DNA of 64,000 nt from Fasciola hepatica (taxonomy: Eukaryota; Platyhelminthes; Trematoda; Plagiorchiida; Fasciolidae). Positions 23,221 through 35,889 of this stretch are shown here, piece by piece. Under the pieces are notes generated by a model, which did not search any database, was not told where the DNA came from, and saw only the letters and a program-made list of their open reading frames with translations. The DNA is taken from positions 5,092,001 through 5,156,000 of the forward strand of contig CANUEZ040000151.1 in assembly GCA_948099385.1 (NCBI GenBank), in the 5' to 3' direction. The number at the start of each line of letters is the position of its first letter. Position 1 is the first letter of the stretch. Position numbers and translations under genes: made by a program.

Positions 23221-24689
23221 ATAGAGAAAGAAAGCACGACCCGGTTAACATCCTTTGCAACGTCGACATCACCCACCCTATATGCCTTCTCCATCGCCAG
23301 CATATTAGTACCCCTCAGAATGACTTAGATCACTGACGCTGCTCTTTTTGGATTCTCCCCAATTCACGCGCTCCAACGTCTCCTATCTATTATCTCCATC
23401 ACACTTAATTCGCCTTACTCGGTACGAACTGATCCCATTCCCCTCCTTTATTTTGCCTCAACGTCCCAACACTTAATTCAATTCCGGCGACCACCACTTA
23501 CCTCTGAATCATCATTCCTATTCCTAGTTTTTGTCATTATTTTCGTATTCCCATTCACTCCTAATGGCTCACGGTCCTCATTCTCCCCAATTCAGCCTGT
23601 GTCTACATTACTAGATTTCTCTTTTCACCATTGACAGCTGATTCTCAGCTGGGAGCATCCAAGACTGCATCTCTCTACTCTTATGCTCCCAGACACCAAC
23701 CCGCAAGCATCCTCCTTTTGATGTCTTGGAACGATCCGAAGATAACACCAGCGAAGTATCTAGCCCACATGTCCGGCTGAAAATCTGTACCCACCCACCA
23801 GTCCGTCGCTAACTCGTTGACCCTGCCCTCCAGGATCTCCCGCAATCTCCTAGACTACCCCATCTCTACGTCTGTATGATCTCGACCAAAATCACCTGTG
23901 CAAATCCCGCCGGTACGGGGCGCGGATTGATCCCCCGCTTTGGCCGGTGACATCGGGCGTGCAGGACGTCTGCAACAATGTGCGGGCGCAACTAGGTGGT
24001 TCGCATCTCCTGCCTCCAGAAACGGTTTTCAGGTTGGGTGTCCAGCGCACGGTCAGCCCCACCCACTAGCACCGGTTGCGGATTGAAAAAAAGGAACACC
24101 AATCATATACTCAAAATGCTGCTGTCTTCTCCAGCTAACATTTGCTCTCCATCGTGCTCGCTTCAAATTTGCCTTCACAACCTAACGCTTTTTTCCTCCT
24201 GGCAAAATTTGCTTTCTTTGGTGCATAATTATCGCACAGTTAAAAACCCATCAACACTTCTGGCTCATTAGTCCCGGTCCACTCCCAGTGGTTTCATGCT
24301 AAACTATTCACCAGTCTTATTTGCAAACTTAACCACTCTCTAAGATAAAGCCCACCTCTTTTTGCTACTTTTACCAATATACTCGAGAACTAACGCATTT
24401 ATTGCTGTCACTAACTTCCGTACCACAATCTTCAGACAGTATATAACACTGCGAAATTTATCTCTAGAGATTCCCAATAATCGACGACACTTTGTTTGTT
24501 TGCCTTCTCTGCCAGCTCCGCTGTTTGCCCGCTTAAGGCTATTGCATTGCAGTGTCCTCGTCTTGCAAGGCGTCGTGTCCCCCATGTGCACATCTGATAA
24601 GCTCTTGTGCCGCAGAGTTCTGTTCTGTCGCCACAAAGTGGTCCACCTTTTGTATCAAACATAAACTGGTAGTCTTCTACCCATCCATC
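23221..24689 (+). other. LINE C 3' UTR and flank up to the RTE element
   Basis: No gene seen. CAGCTGGGAGC...CAAGACTGC at 23,645 is the family 3' UTR block. The segment 23,947-24,092 (GACATCGGGCGTGC, ACGTCTGCAACAATGT, GGGCGCAACTAG, AAACGGTTTTCA, CCAGCGCAC) is clearly similar to 47,563-47,715, which lies at a comparable place after the RT of G. I do not find the R2 terminus here, so where C ends is unclear. Confidence 0.5.
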
Positions 24690-25002
24690 ACGACTAGACT
24701 GCACCTTGACGTGGTGTGACGGTTTGTGCGCCTCTATGACCCAAAGAGCTATACAACATGGGTTCCTTAATCCGGAGATGCAATCGTACCTGGCAGGTGA
24801 ATGAGTAAAGGCCAAACAAAGTTCAGTTTCCCGGTCCTCCAGGTTGGAGGTTGATTTGAGCCGGCAACACAGTCGGGAAAATCAGTAGAAGAATAGTTGA
24901 CCCAAACAAATGGGCTTACACTAAGCCATCCCGCTGCCTCGCGGATAGGTTCTTGTTAGAACTAAAGGCTTTGGATGAGGACCCTAATCGTTCTCCTGCT
25001 TT

Positions 25003-26400
25003 GTGGCTGGACACCCTAGCAGTACCTGTCCAACATATCCCATGAACTGCACGAATACAAAGAATTCCATACTGCATCGGTCGTCGCGCAGGCTAATCAG
25101 GACCGCGCTGCCCATTTCATCGAGTGGGGTGAGTAGTGCTGAGTGTTCTACTGCTCAGAGTCCCCTCTCTTTCATTCAACCTTTGTCTTCTGTCCCTAAC
25201 CATCCCTCTTTGCCCCATCTATCCACCCATAATGCTCCCACTGATAACACGATCGGTGCTCGCAACGATTCACTGTCGAATAGTGTCGGGAATAGTCCTC
25301 TGTCTGATAACCCACATTTTCTCAAGACTCGGCAGCCTCTGAATCTCGGCTCCTTCAACGTGCGTACACTCATGCAGGCCGGTCAGCAGGCGTGCCTGGC
25401 GCTCACAATGAATTCTCTGAAGATTGATGTCTGCTGCTTAAACGGAACGCGTATTCAGGATTCGAGAAGTGTAATACAACTAACTGCTCCTGGTATCTCA
25501 TCGAGGTATTTCTTGCGCACCTCAGGAGACGAAGCAGCTAGAGCTGTGGGTCAACGTGGTGTAGGAATGGTCTTGACTGAGAAGGCTGAGGCTGCCCTTT
25601 TAGACTAGATTCCTGTTAACAGTCGTTTATGTGCTGTGAGACTCCAGGGGTCAGTCGGCGTTCGAAAGGACAATTGTGTTAAACTCAATTTGCTTGTGAT
25701 CTCGGCACACACCCTCGTTCGCAACAATAGAGGTTCTGACACTGTAGTGCTAGCTGGTGACTTCAATGCACAAGTTGGCAAAATTAGTGAGTCAGAAGCC
25801 TGTCTAGGTGGGCGTTGTGCCTTGCCAGCTCAGCGTACAGATAACAGGGATAGGCTTCTCCAGTTTTGTGCAGACAACCGATTGTTCTTGTCTACCACCA
25901 ATTTCCGACACAGCTCGCGTCGCACAGCGACATGGCGCTCTAACTCTACAGGTAATCTGAGCCAGACTGATCATAGGGCCGTAAGCTGCCGGTGGCGCAG
26001 TTCTGTTCAGAACTGTAGATCTTACTGGCTCACATACGTAGAGTCGGACCATGCCTTAGTTTTAATGCGATTATCTCTCCAGCTCCATGGTCATCGTCGC
26101 AAACCGCAAACCCGATTAGCCGTGCAACGTTTGTGTGATCCGGAAGTACGCACCTGTTACGAGCAGAAGTTGGCACATGAGCTAGGATCCATGGAGAATA
26201 GTAATGTAGATGATCATTGGGCTCATATCAAACAAGCGATGCACGTTGAAGCAGGTTTCGCCTGTGGTCCTCGATCCGTTGTCCATCAAAAACTCTGGAT
26301 CTCGCAAGAGTCGCTGAGTATAATGGAACAAAAGCGTCAGCTCTCGAACCGCAAGGAGATGAATAAGATGCGGAGAAAGCTACAAAGGCAAGTTACGTAA
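25003..26400 (+). pseudogene. RTE ORF, N-terminal extension and AP endonuclease
   Basis: The first ~115 codons are serine/threonine/proline-rich, followed by LGSFNVRTLMQAGQQACL, DVCCLNGTRIQD (normally -LSETRIQD, so the catalytic Glu position is altered) and GVGMVL. A TAG at 25,606 interrupts, then VVLAGDFNAQVG, SQTDHRAVS and ESDHALV (SDH retained) follow in the same frame. The frame stops at 26,398 (TAA). This domain nicks target DNA for target-primed reverse transcription. The start at 25,003 is simply the first start in the open frame and is not certain. Confidence 0.8.
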
Positions 26401-28275
26401 AGCCTTAAGAATGATCACTAAAATTGGTGGGTGAAGGCAGCCGAAGAAATGGAAATAGCAGCTGTTTCGGGTAACAGTCAGAGACTGTTCAAATTTATTC
26501 GTGACACTGGTGGACGGCGCATCCAGGTCAGTGAAACGATTTGCGATATAAATGGAGAACCCATCTATATCAAACAGCAAAGGCTTGACCGTTGGGCCGA
26601 GTACTTCAAGGAACAGTTTAGCTGGCCGCACGCTAGTGTAGTTACTCCCGTGTCAACAACTGCGACTCCTTGGGTGGTATCACTTGAGCCCCCATCGGAA
26701 GTAGAAGTAGAGTCATGTATTCAATTACTAAGGCCGGTGAAAGCGGCAGGTCCCGACGAACTTCCTCCAGTCCCTTTCAAACTGGGTGGTGAGGCGTTGA
26801 TAAAATCACTTATCGCCTTGCTCCGTGACATTTGGAACGAGGAGCGTATTCTGTTAATATGGAGTGAGTCACTGATTGTTCCCACCTTCAGGAAAGAAAT
26901 ACGCAATGACTGCAGTAATCATCGTGGGATAAGCTTAACTCCGATAGTCACCACAGCATTAGCTTCGATTTTGCTGCATCGTCTTACACCGGCTCGCGAG
27001 AGGAATGTCCGCGAACAGCAGGCTGGATTCCGCCCAGGTCTAGGATGCATCGACCAGATTTTTACTCTTCGCCGACTACTTGAAACGCGTCACATGCACC
27101 GTCAACCGATAATAATGTTTTTCTCAGACCTGAAAGGCGCCTTCGATTCAGTTGATCGAACATCGCTTTTCAGTGTTCTTCATCGAAAAGGTATGCCCTG
27201 AAATTTCGTGGACCTAATGAGATCACTGTATTCTCATACTTCTGGCCGCGTTAGAGTTTACGGTGAACTATCCGGTCGGTTCGAAAAGACCAGTGGTGTT
27301 CGACAGGGATGTCCTATGTCACCATTCCTGTTCAAATTCCTCATGGACGAAATAATGGAGAGTTCGCTGCAAAATCTTTAGGATGTAGGCGTCTAACTAG
27401 GAAATAGTGAAAAGCTATGTGACCTAGATTACGCGGACGACGTCGTCTGCTTGTTCGAATCCACGGAACATGCTCAGCGTGCACCAGATAATCTCGCAAG
27501 AGCCGTAGCTCCATTCGGCATGTGCTTTGCACCTTCGTAGTGCAAGGTAATGTTACAAGACTGGACGTCAACAATTCCGAGCTTGATGCTCGATGGGGAG
27601 GTGCTGTCAGTTGTCGACCACTTCACCTACCTCGGTAGTTGCGTGACGACGGATGGGAGCACAGTAGTAGAGGGGAGCACGCGTATATCCAAGGCCCGAG
27701 CGGCGTACGCTGGACTGAAGCACTTGTGGCGCCGACCTGATATCTCACTGAAGTTGAAAGGTCGTGTATACTGTGCTGCAGTGCGTTCAGTTTTGTTGTA
27801 TGATTGTGAAACTTGGAGTCTGCGTGCTGAAAATATTCGTCGTCCTGAGGTTTTCGACCATCGACTTTTGCGTAGCATCGTTAGGATTGGGTGGAATAGC
27901 CGAGTAAGCAACGATGAGGTGAGAAATCGAGTATTGGGTACTAATTCGGAGAACGTTCTGTCACAGCGTATCCAGCTTAGTAGACTTCGTTGGTTGGGAC
28001 ACGTGTTACGTATGGCGAACACACGTCTACCATACCGTGTCCTATTCTCCGCCCTTTTTAGGGAGTGGAAGAGACCACGTGGAGGTCAACAGATGACGTG
28101 GCAGAGAGGAATAAGAAAATATACAGCAAACTTAAGAAAAGAAGATTCCTCACGTCTTCGTGGTTGGGGTCCAAAAGATCTGTCTACCAGTTGGCTGGAA
28201 ACACTGAAGGATATGGCAGCGAACCGTGAACACTGGCGATCGTGTTGTCACTTTCTATCGAATCAGAATGACTGA
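26401..28275 (+). pseudogene. RTE ORF, reverse transcriptase and C-terminal region, copy 2
   Basis: Continues the endonuclease frame after a second stop at 26,419 (TAA). It shows AAGPDELPPVPFKLGGEAL (fingers), NHRGISLTPIV, QQAGFRPGLGCIDQI, LKGAFDSVDR (motif A Asp kept), a TGA at 27,199, GVRQGCPMSPFLF, stops at 27,379 and 27,394, LDYADDVVCLF (catalytic YADD kept), a TAG at 27,538, DHFTYLGSCVTTDG, RLLRSIVRIGW and LRWLGHVLRM to a TGA at 28,273-28,275. No frameshift separates any of these blocks. The 3' two-thirds is identical in its lesions to 1-1,315. Confidence 0.85.
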
Positions 28276-28489
28276 TCGATGTGCGTTTGTACAGTTAGAC
28301 TGTATTCCGTGTGTTGGCTACTAGGGCATTCTTTTCTTTTCCCACCCATATGGGTCCAGTCCCTGTCCATTTTGTATATTCATACTTTCTAATTCAACGT
28401 GCAACATGATGAGAAAGACAGTGATAAGTGGGGCTTGCCCTAGTGTTTAACGCTGTACGACGATGATGATGATGAGTCTATCCATCACT

Positions 28490-29630
28490 TCATCGTTTTT
28501 GCCAGCTGTGTCCATTCTATTGTCGTAGTTGAGCACCATGAACGATTTTTTCGATGATTCCTAGTTTCATGCTGATGCATTACATTCCTTTTCGCTGGAA
28601 GCAAAACAATTCACTCAAAGTCCATATATTTCATCCCGCCACTTCTTTCACCATCACTTTGGCAACCACGGTCCAGATGTGTAGTCCATTTGGTTTATCA
28701 CACACACTCCGCCCATATCCGGCTGCCGAACTTTGCAAACCTATTCGTCGGTTGTTCTGTGTATTTCCTTTTCCATGCTCCATTCCGATAGATCGTCCCG
28801 GATACCTCCGATGCTTGATACACTCTTCCCACCACGTGGAGTCTTTGCTGAGGATTATCAGTATGTAAATACTTACCTGTCATTTAACTGGTCATCCCTC
28901 TTGCAAGCCACGTTTCTGCCACTAACGTAACACGCACCACATGTGGATTTTTTTGCCAGTTGCCAGTTTCATGCTGATGCATTACATTCCTTTTTTCTGA
29001 AAGCAAACCAATCCACTCAAAGTCCGTATATTTCATCCGGTCACTTCTTTCACCATCAATTTGACACCCACAGTCCAGTGTGTTGTCCGTTTCCTTTTAC
29101 AACTGGCTCACCCGATATACGGTCACTGAATACCGAAATTGTTATCCTCTACCGGTTTTCTTGTTCTTTATGTGTTATGCCATAATTTTTATCGTCTAAT
29201 TTTACATCGCAACTGCCCTCATACATTGCAAAGCTCTATTGCTTGAATTCGTCTCCTTCAGAAATGTCTCTTTTTCATGATTTCCACGTATCCGTCAATC
29301 TAGTTTAGTTCTCCGACAGGACAGTCTTTCTTCTGCAGGATTTGTGTGATTTTGTACCATTCTCCACCCACCCCATACTTTGGCAGAATAACTACACCTA
29401 CCTCCAGCCGGATCGACCACTTGACCTTGAGTTTAAATTCACCGGGCGGTATCGCAACAACTGACTTGAATGCATTCTCTCATATTCCATCGCGTTCGCG
29501 TAATTGTACAATCCCGCTGTAACTTTCATTCAGCTTTCAACAGTACTGTTTGATCTTGCAATGCAGCATGCCTTGGGGTTATCCGAAATAAACTATTATT
29601 ATTACTTTTATTATTATTATTATTATGCCC
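28490..29630 (+). repeat. R1 repeat (partial and longer copy), copy 2
   Basis: Duplicate of 1,530-2,670 with a few substitutions, including one in the ATT-rich tail at 29,602. Same interpretation. Confidence 0.65.
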
Positions 29631-29739
29631 TGGGGAGATACGTTGTGTTGTACATAGGATGAATTTTGGGTTACTGGTCGATTTGACGCTAGTGTATTCT
29701 CCTCCACAGCTAACCTAGCCAAATCTCTCTGAAGGAATA

Positions 29740-30010
29740 GTGCGCAAGTACCTACAGGAATTAAATAGCCACAAATCAGCGGGTCCAGAAGGCATCTACG
29801 CAGTCATCATCAAGCAGCTGGCGTATATCATGGCTCCATCAGTATGTAGGCTGTACAGATCCCCGTTGGACCGGAGTAAGCCACCTCAAAACCGAAAATT
29901 CGCGGTCATTTCGGTGAAACCTAAGGGTGGAGCTAATCTGGCTACGCATAACCACAGGCCAGTAAGCCTGACTAGCACCCCATGTAAGGCCCCCGGGGAA
30001 GATCATCAGT
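29740..30010 (+). pseudogene. CR1-like (family K) RT N-terminal fragment, copy 2
   Basis: Duplicate of 2,777-3,050. The first ATG of copy 1 is ATA here, and a C-to-T change turns GIHAV into GIYAV, away from the family consensus. Same fingers-region motifs and same decay. A K fragment, not a gene. Confidence 0.7.
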
Positions 30011-30789
30011 GCTCACATCAGGACAGGACAGCACAGAACAGTGTCCTGGGATGAGAGTAGGCGCGAGCTTTGAGTACTTCCAGATGCTTGCGCGGATAGA
30101 ATCTGAAAACCTCCTCCGGGGCTGCGACTTCGAGTTTGGTTTAGTTTGGTTTCAACTTGCGCTGCTGAAGAAACTTTTCGTACCTTCAACAGGCAAAAAA
30201 TAGATGACAAGTTACCACAAGCCTCACGATATATATGTACAAGCAACGAATGGTTGTTTGCGGGGTTTTACTGGTATGATAGGGCGACAGGTATCGGGGC
30301 GACTGGTTTGATAAACGTCTACTCGTTGCTACTTTTTCCTGTTCCCCTTCAATGCCGCCGTAATGGTGTTCTCATGAGAGATTTTTAAGACTTCCTAGTT
30401 CCCTACTGTGTTTACTGGGAGGACCGCTGTGGTGCTGAAGTTGAGAAAAAAACAAGAGTATGAACGTAGAAAGGAAAGAGAGAAAGGAAGCCCAGTAATC
30501 GATCGTTAGTCAACTGGAAGATGAAACAGTAGCGGAAACCACAATCAGGCTGGCCCGTTTGGTTGGAATGAAAAAGTTAGTTGGATAGACTTTTCGCCGT
30601 GCCATGGCACCGTCTCCATTGCAAGACAAAAAACATCCGCTGCTACATATTTAGACTGAATGCAACCAGGGTGAGAAACGGTGGTGGGTTTAGTGCCTCT
30701 TTTTGTTGAAGATCTAATCAGCCGTAGCCAGGTTTCGGTACCCATAAGGAACCCGGTGCATTATTCCTGTCTTAACTCCCTGTCCATTT
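30011..30789. other. No recognisable gene (copy 2 of 3,051-3,829)
   Basis: Same content as copy 1 with one visible substitution (30,313). Nothing identified. Confidence 0.45.
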
Positions 30790-31127
30790 TGTGAAGTCCG
30801 AAGCCTGTTTCTGTACAGCCTCTTATGAACGCTGTACTTTTCAAAATTCTCCAGTATGGCTTATATCAGCATCTCACGTTTGCCCAGCCGCCCACAAAGC
30901 TCTCTACCAATTCGAAACTGGTTTAAACTTCCCGCTCCAACCATCTCTTCTTTGGTTCACTCAAACACGACTCGGCTATATTGTTTTATTTCTGCTACGG
31001 TGTGATTTCCGAATTTTCAAATCGTTAATACTTCGCATTGTCATGTTCCGCGGTATCCCCTGATCTTGCTTTGTGTATGTGTCTTGACCACGGTCGAGAA
31101 ATATACCAGTATTGGTAATTTTATTGT
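30790..31127 (+). repeat. R2 repeat, probable LINE 3' terminus, copy 2
   Basis: Duplicate of 3,830-4,167 ending in CTTGACCACGGTCGAGAAAT plus AT-rich sequence. Confidence 0.6.
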
Positions 31128-31459
31128 TTTATGTGGTGATATTCTGTTTCAAGATGACAGAAAGGCGCGTTCTCCAAATCATCTGGCCCAGGAGCTGATT
31201 TTATTTCTTGCTTTTTACCTCCTTTGGCCCCTGTGGTTCAAGCTCTTGGTTCCTTTGATGTCCCTGGGGACTCAGTTAACCATTTAATTTTCGGCGGTCT
31301 TGTATCCTACTTCACATTTTTGTTGTCGGCTTCTGCAGTCGGGGCTAAAGGGCACCATTTTTTGAAGCATTCTTACTGCATATACATAGAGGTCAACAGG
31401 AGCGCACTATATATCAGCCTTTCTTATTTTTTTAGGAACCTCACGCCAGGCCAATAGTC
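31128..31459. other. No recognisable gene (copy 2 of 4,168-4,499)
   Basis: Same content as copy 1 with substitutions at about 31,222 and 31,297. Nothing identified. Confidence 0.4.
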
Positions 31460-32142
31460 ATCACCCCGTTTTGACCCTCAAGACCCTCTCTCCATTACAT
31501 GTAGTCTTTTGCCAAGGAACATCAGTATGTGAATACTGAACCGTTATTTAATTGATCATCCCTCTTGCCAATCACGTTTCTGCTACTGTCGTAGCTAAGC
31601 ACCACACATCGATTTGTCGCCAGCTCTCAATTTCATGGTTTTGCTTTATATTCCCATCTTCCGAAAGCAAGCAAACCGCTCAAAGTCTACATGATTCTAT
31701 CCGGCCACTTCTTTAACCATCACCTTGGCAACCACTGTCCAGTGTGTTGTCTATTTGTTATACAACTGATTCAACCGATATATGGTCACAGACATTTACG
31801 ACTGTTATCCTCGGCTGATTTTGCTTGTTCATTGAGAGTAACACCACCTCTTTCTAACGTCTGATTCTACATCGTCACCTCTTTCATACTTTGCAGAGCT
31901 CTAGCGCTTCATTATGTTTTCTTCGTGAAAGTTTCTTTTTCACGGAACCATGCATCCGTCGATCCAGTATGGTTCTCCGGCAGGACAGTCCTCTTTTCGT
32001 GGGATTTGTGTGAACCCTTACTATTCCCCATCCACTCCGCACTTTGGCAGACTAATTTCACTCCACCTTTGGCCGGCTTGACCAACTGACCTAGAGCTAA
32101 AATTTCCCGGGCGATACTATAAAAATGGACTTAAACGTTTTC
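31460..32142 (+). repeat. R1 repeat left part, copy 2
   Basis: Duplicate of 4,500-5,182; ends in the candidate target-site duplication TAAACGTTTTC at 32,132-32,142. Confidence 0.65.
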
Positions 32143-32814
32143 ATAGAAGTCCAATTTAGCGAAACCATGGTTTTCCAGTAACTCTTTCTCGAGCCGTTTA
32201 CAAGTTACATGGGAGACACTAAGCAAGAATCATGCGGATAGACATGGAGTAAACACCAATCATGGGTAGGGGTTCGTCAACAATCAATTTGTCCTTGTCA
32301 TTTGATTGATTTATCTAACTTACTCCCTATGAGTGACAGGACGACATATTTACTCCGCCTTGGTCGATCCTAAGCCATGGAAGTTGAAGTGCCTGGACCG
32401 AAAGCTTTTGGGCGCAAAAATCGTGGGTCAGCATTCTGATTCCGATTGCCTCGGCTATCGCTAGAGTGCGCAACTGCACACCCTTGCATTTTCCTGGGGG
32501 GACCCAATACACAACTTTGAAAGCAGTGTTTGGATTCACCTGATATCCGGCGTCAACTAGGTGTGCTAAGATTGCGCCGAGTAAATCTGTCGTCCTGTCA
32601 CTCACAGGGAGTAAGTTAGATAAATCAATCAAATGACAAGGACAAATTGGCTGTTGACGAACCCCTACCCGTGATTGGTGTTTGCTCCATGTCTATCCGC
32701 ATGATTCTTGCTTAGTGTCTCCCATGTCACTTGTTAGCGGCTCGAGAATGAATTACTGGAAAACAATTCCCCAAATTGGACCTTTAGGAGATACAATGGA
32801 TATTTTCCAAACAA
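32143..32814. mobile_element. Foldback/MITE-like insertion, copy 2
   Basis: Duplicate of 5,183-5,854 with both inverted-repeat arms (about 32,149-32,355 and 32,580-32,781) and the 101-codon minus-strand frame at 32,327-32,632 unchanged. The insertion therefore predates the large duplication. Confidence 0.75.
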
Positions 32815-32980
32815 TAAACGCTTTCTTTTAAATTTAATCGCGTGCACATAATTGTACAATCCTCCTGAAACTTTGATTCAGCTTTCAACTGTACCGTTTG
32901 ATTTTGCATTGCAGCATGCTTCGGAGTTATCCAAGATGGAATATTATTATTGCTACTATCATTATTACAATATGGGTAGC
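32815..32980 (+). repeat. R1 repeat right part, copy 2
   Basis: Duplicate of 5,855-6,020, starting with TAAACGCTTTC and ending in the ATT-rich tail. Confidence 0.6.
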
Positions 32981-33289
32981 ATCTGTTTGCCTCACTGTGA
33001 AAATGTAGCACTGGTTTCTTCCGCAGGGTCACCTCTCGCGTGCTGTAAGTACACTTGATTCGGTGTGTAGTCACAGGCGAAGCGATATTATAGTGGTGTT
33101 GTAAGAAGTAACGAAATGAAGGTTTGAAGGAGCAGAGATCAAATGGTATGTATAGAGCTTAACAGTGAGCGAATTTTCAAATAATTTTACGTCAGAGGGG
33201 AAGCGGAGGCTAGGAACTCAATATCGCCCCCACTGAACCATCATTAAACAGACGGTTTCACTGGCGCTCTCGGAACAGCCCTGGCTAAG

Positions 33290-33760
33290 CTTGGTCCAGC
33301 CCAAGCTTGAAATCAGGAATGATGTTACATCAGATGACTATCCGTGCCAGCTTATTCCAGAAGTTTACTACCCGATTTGTGAAGAATTCGATCTTGCATT
33401 AAGTCTGGATCTTTCTTCCTTTAGCCTGAGTTCATGATCTCTCAGACCGTCTATGGACGCAGGACAGATAATTGGGCGGGGCTTGACCGCGCTGATGACC
33501 TTCATGAGTTTAAAAGCTTCAATGTGTTACCTCAGTCCCCTCTTCATGCAGGATTGATGGAGATAAGCTAGTCTCCGTACGACTTGTGCCTTTGGCTCCC
33601 CACCATTTTGGTGGCAACACGTTGAACTCTCTCTTTACAGTTTACGTTCTTCAGCGGGTATGGTGACCAAGTTCTGACAAATTGCTCCATGTGGGGCCGA
33701 GCCATTTCCTGGTATGAGAGCAAAAGGATTTGAGGTTTGGTAGATGTCAGACCTCGCACG
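33290..33760 (-). pseudogene. CR1-like (family K) C-terminal fragment, antisense, copy 2
   Basis: Duplicate of 6,330-6,800 with the same frameshift and stop. It carries the RVQRVATKMV block and, after the shift, FFTNRVVNFWNKL on the minus strand. Confidence 0.75.
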
Positions 33761-33819
33761 AGTTAAAAGAGTTTTCTGTGCACAGCTCAAGTTGCTTTAG
33801 GGCACGGAGCAATTCAGTT

Positions 33820-33915
33820 CAGCACATAATAATAAAAAAATGATAAAATTAATGATAATAATAACAATAATAGTTCATTTCGGACAAAGCCGAAGCGTGC
33901 CAGAATGCAAGATCA
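33820..33915 (-). repeat. AT-rich microsatellite and antisense R1 tail, copy 2
   Basis: Duplicate of 6,860-6,955. Confidence 0.6.
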
Positions 33916-35093
33916 GTCCATGATAAGTCCGACCCAACATAGACTCCTAAGATGTAGATCATATTTGACCGATCTCTTGTGCTTCTTGGATGAATTAAAT
34001 GGACGACTGGATGAAAGTAAGCTAGTTGCGGTAATCTGTCTTGAAGTTAGCAAGGCATTCAACTCCTTTGATCATCGTCCTTTGCTGTGCAAGATGGCGA
34101 CATTTGGTACAGGTGGATCAGTACATAAGTGGCTGGCGGACTTCCTCTCCCACAGGACGTTTTACTTCAAAGTGGGGGACGGGTGCTCTAGTTTAGTGAT
34201 TAACACTAGTGGCGCACTTCAAGGATCCGTCCTAAGCCCCTTACTATTTTTGGTGTCTGATAACGACCTGTCATTGACCTAATAATCGCCGAGTTTAATT
34301 TTGCAGGCAACGTGAAAGGAGTAGAATCTCAGGGTGGGGGCGGTCTGGGCAAGGATGTAGGAACCGCCTTGGGCTGGGCATACCGGTGGGACCTACTGCT
34401 GAACGCCGGGGGAAGTCGTTTTTTGTCAACGGCAATAGAACGCCGAACTGTCGCTTATTAACAAGGGCTATTCACCACAAAAACGGTCAGCGGGGTTGAA
34501 GACCTTGAGGTCATCATGAGCAGTGAGTTCATATTGTCAGGCCAGTGCAACACTGCCGCACACCAGGCTGGTGGCGAACTCTGTAGATTGAAATCAGCAC
34601 TGTCTTACCGGCAGCCGGAAATTTTCGCACCTACTTACATGGCTGCTGTACTACCTCACCCGGATAGTAGCGAGCAGGCTTGGGAGCCCTTCCACAAAAA
34701 GGACACCGCCTGCTTGGAGAAAGCTCAGCCTTGATCAACGAGAATGGTTGGAGAGCAGGAGGTAAGGCGTACGAGCAATGACTCTGTGATCTGGGCCTCT
34801 TCTCGCTAGAAAGAGGTCGAGGGGATCTTATAAAAAAATACAAGTTAACGAAGGGCTTTTCTGGCCCTAGGCCGGATAGTCTATCCAAAGTGGCTTGGGA
34901 TTCCGGAGCAACGGAACACGAAAAGAAGCACATGAAAAATCTAGCTAGGTTGATGGCTAGATCGCGCTTCCTTAGCAAAAGGGCAGTGAACAGCTGGAAC
35001 GGTCAGCCTGGTGGAGACCAGCAGACTCTTTGGCCTTTCAAGGGAGCCCTGGATCGTAGGTGGTGGAAGGTATCCCCTGGTAGGGAGCTTTGA
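33905..35093 (+). pseudogene. CR1-like (family K) RT palm and C-terminal fragment, copy 2
   Basis: Duplicate of 6,945-8,133 with about five substitutions. Motif A is again EVSKAFNSFDHR, with its aspartates lost, and GALQGSVLSPLLFLV is kept. The C-terminal piece contains FLSKRAVNSWN. The lesions are shared with copy 1, so it was dead before the duplication. Confidence 0.75.
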
Positions 35094-35889
35094 GTGTGGT
35101 CACTAGATGGATCACTAGTAGCACTGTCGTTCTTCTGAAGTGTTTGTGATCAACGTTTTCGTTTATTAAGCACAGTTCTACCGAGAGCGCACGATGCACA
35201 ACTTCCTTTTCTGTCGAAGCGCCATCAGGTTTTACGTTCTCCTATCATTTTTAGCGGGGATTCGGAAAAGTAGACAGTGCTGTAACGGGTGGATAACTGG
35301 TGCGCATTCTATCGAAGGAATTCTCGACGCTCGATTGGCCATTGTCATTACCTGTCCTGTGCAAGCTGAACTGAACTTACTCTCACATACCGGTGTGAGC
35401 CGGGAACGTTCTCGACTCCAAAAAAACGGAATTCTACCCCAGCATTTCCATTTCGAAAGAACGCCGTGGCCTTCGGCGTTCCTGACCGCTCACCTCTATC
35501 TCTGGATAACACAAATTGCAGGTTGCATGCAACATGGCTCATCATAGATGCCTTTGCACCAGGCTGTGCAAAATTTCCCGGAGTCCAAAAGGTCTCTTAC
35601 TAGTTCGGTTTTTGAAAGACTTAACAGCCACAGAGTTCATTGGCAATAAGCTGACGATTGCCGCTTGTTAGCCCAATAGGGATATCAAAATGTGTCCGTT
35701 CAAAACACCTGTTCGAGGGGAAACATCCCGATCTTCTGAAAGTAACACCGCTTTACCCATCTGTACTGTTCCAACTGGCCTTGGTTCAAAACCCGCCCGA
35801 AACCTCACGGGCACGAAGCCACTAGTAGATCCAGCACATTCTGCTGTCTACCGCCACTATTTATCTAGACTCAACTAATTCCCGACTGT
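35094..35889. other. No recognisable gene (copy 2 of 8,134-8,929)
   Basis: Same content as copy 1 with several substitutions, some changing the 117-codon frame at 35,194-35,547. Nothing identified. Confidence 0.45.

Larger units (their letters stand above)
24690..28475 (+). mobile_element. Full-length RTE-type non-LTR retrotransposon (inactivated)
   Basis: About 3.8 kb, a normal RTE length. The 5' UTR contains GCACCTTGACGTGGTGTGAC and CCAAAGAGCTATACAACATG (24,700-24,765), which I associate with flatworm RTE elements from memory, unverified. One reading frame runs from 25,003 to 28,275 and encodes endonuclease then RT; it is broken only by seven in-frame stops. The 3' end is a GAT-type run at 28,461-28,475. 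The element straddles position 26,961, where correspondence with the window start begins. Confidence 0.85.
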
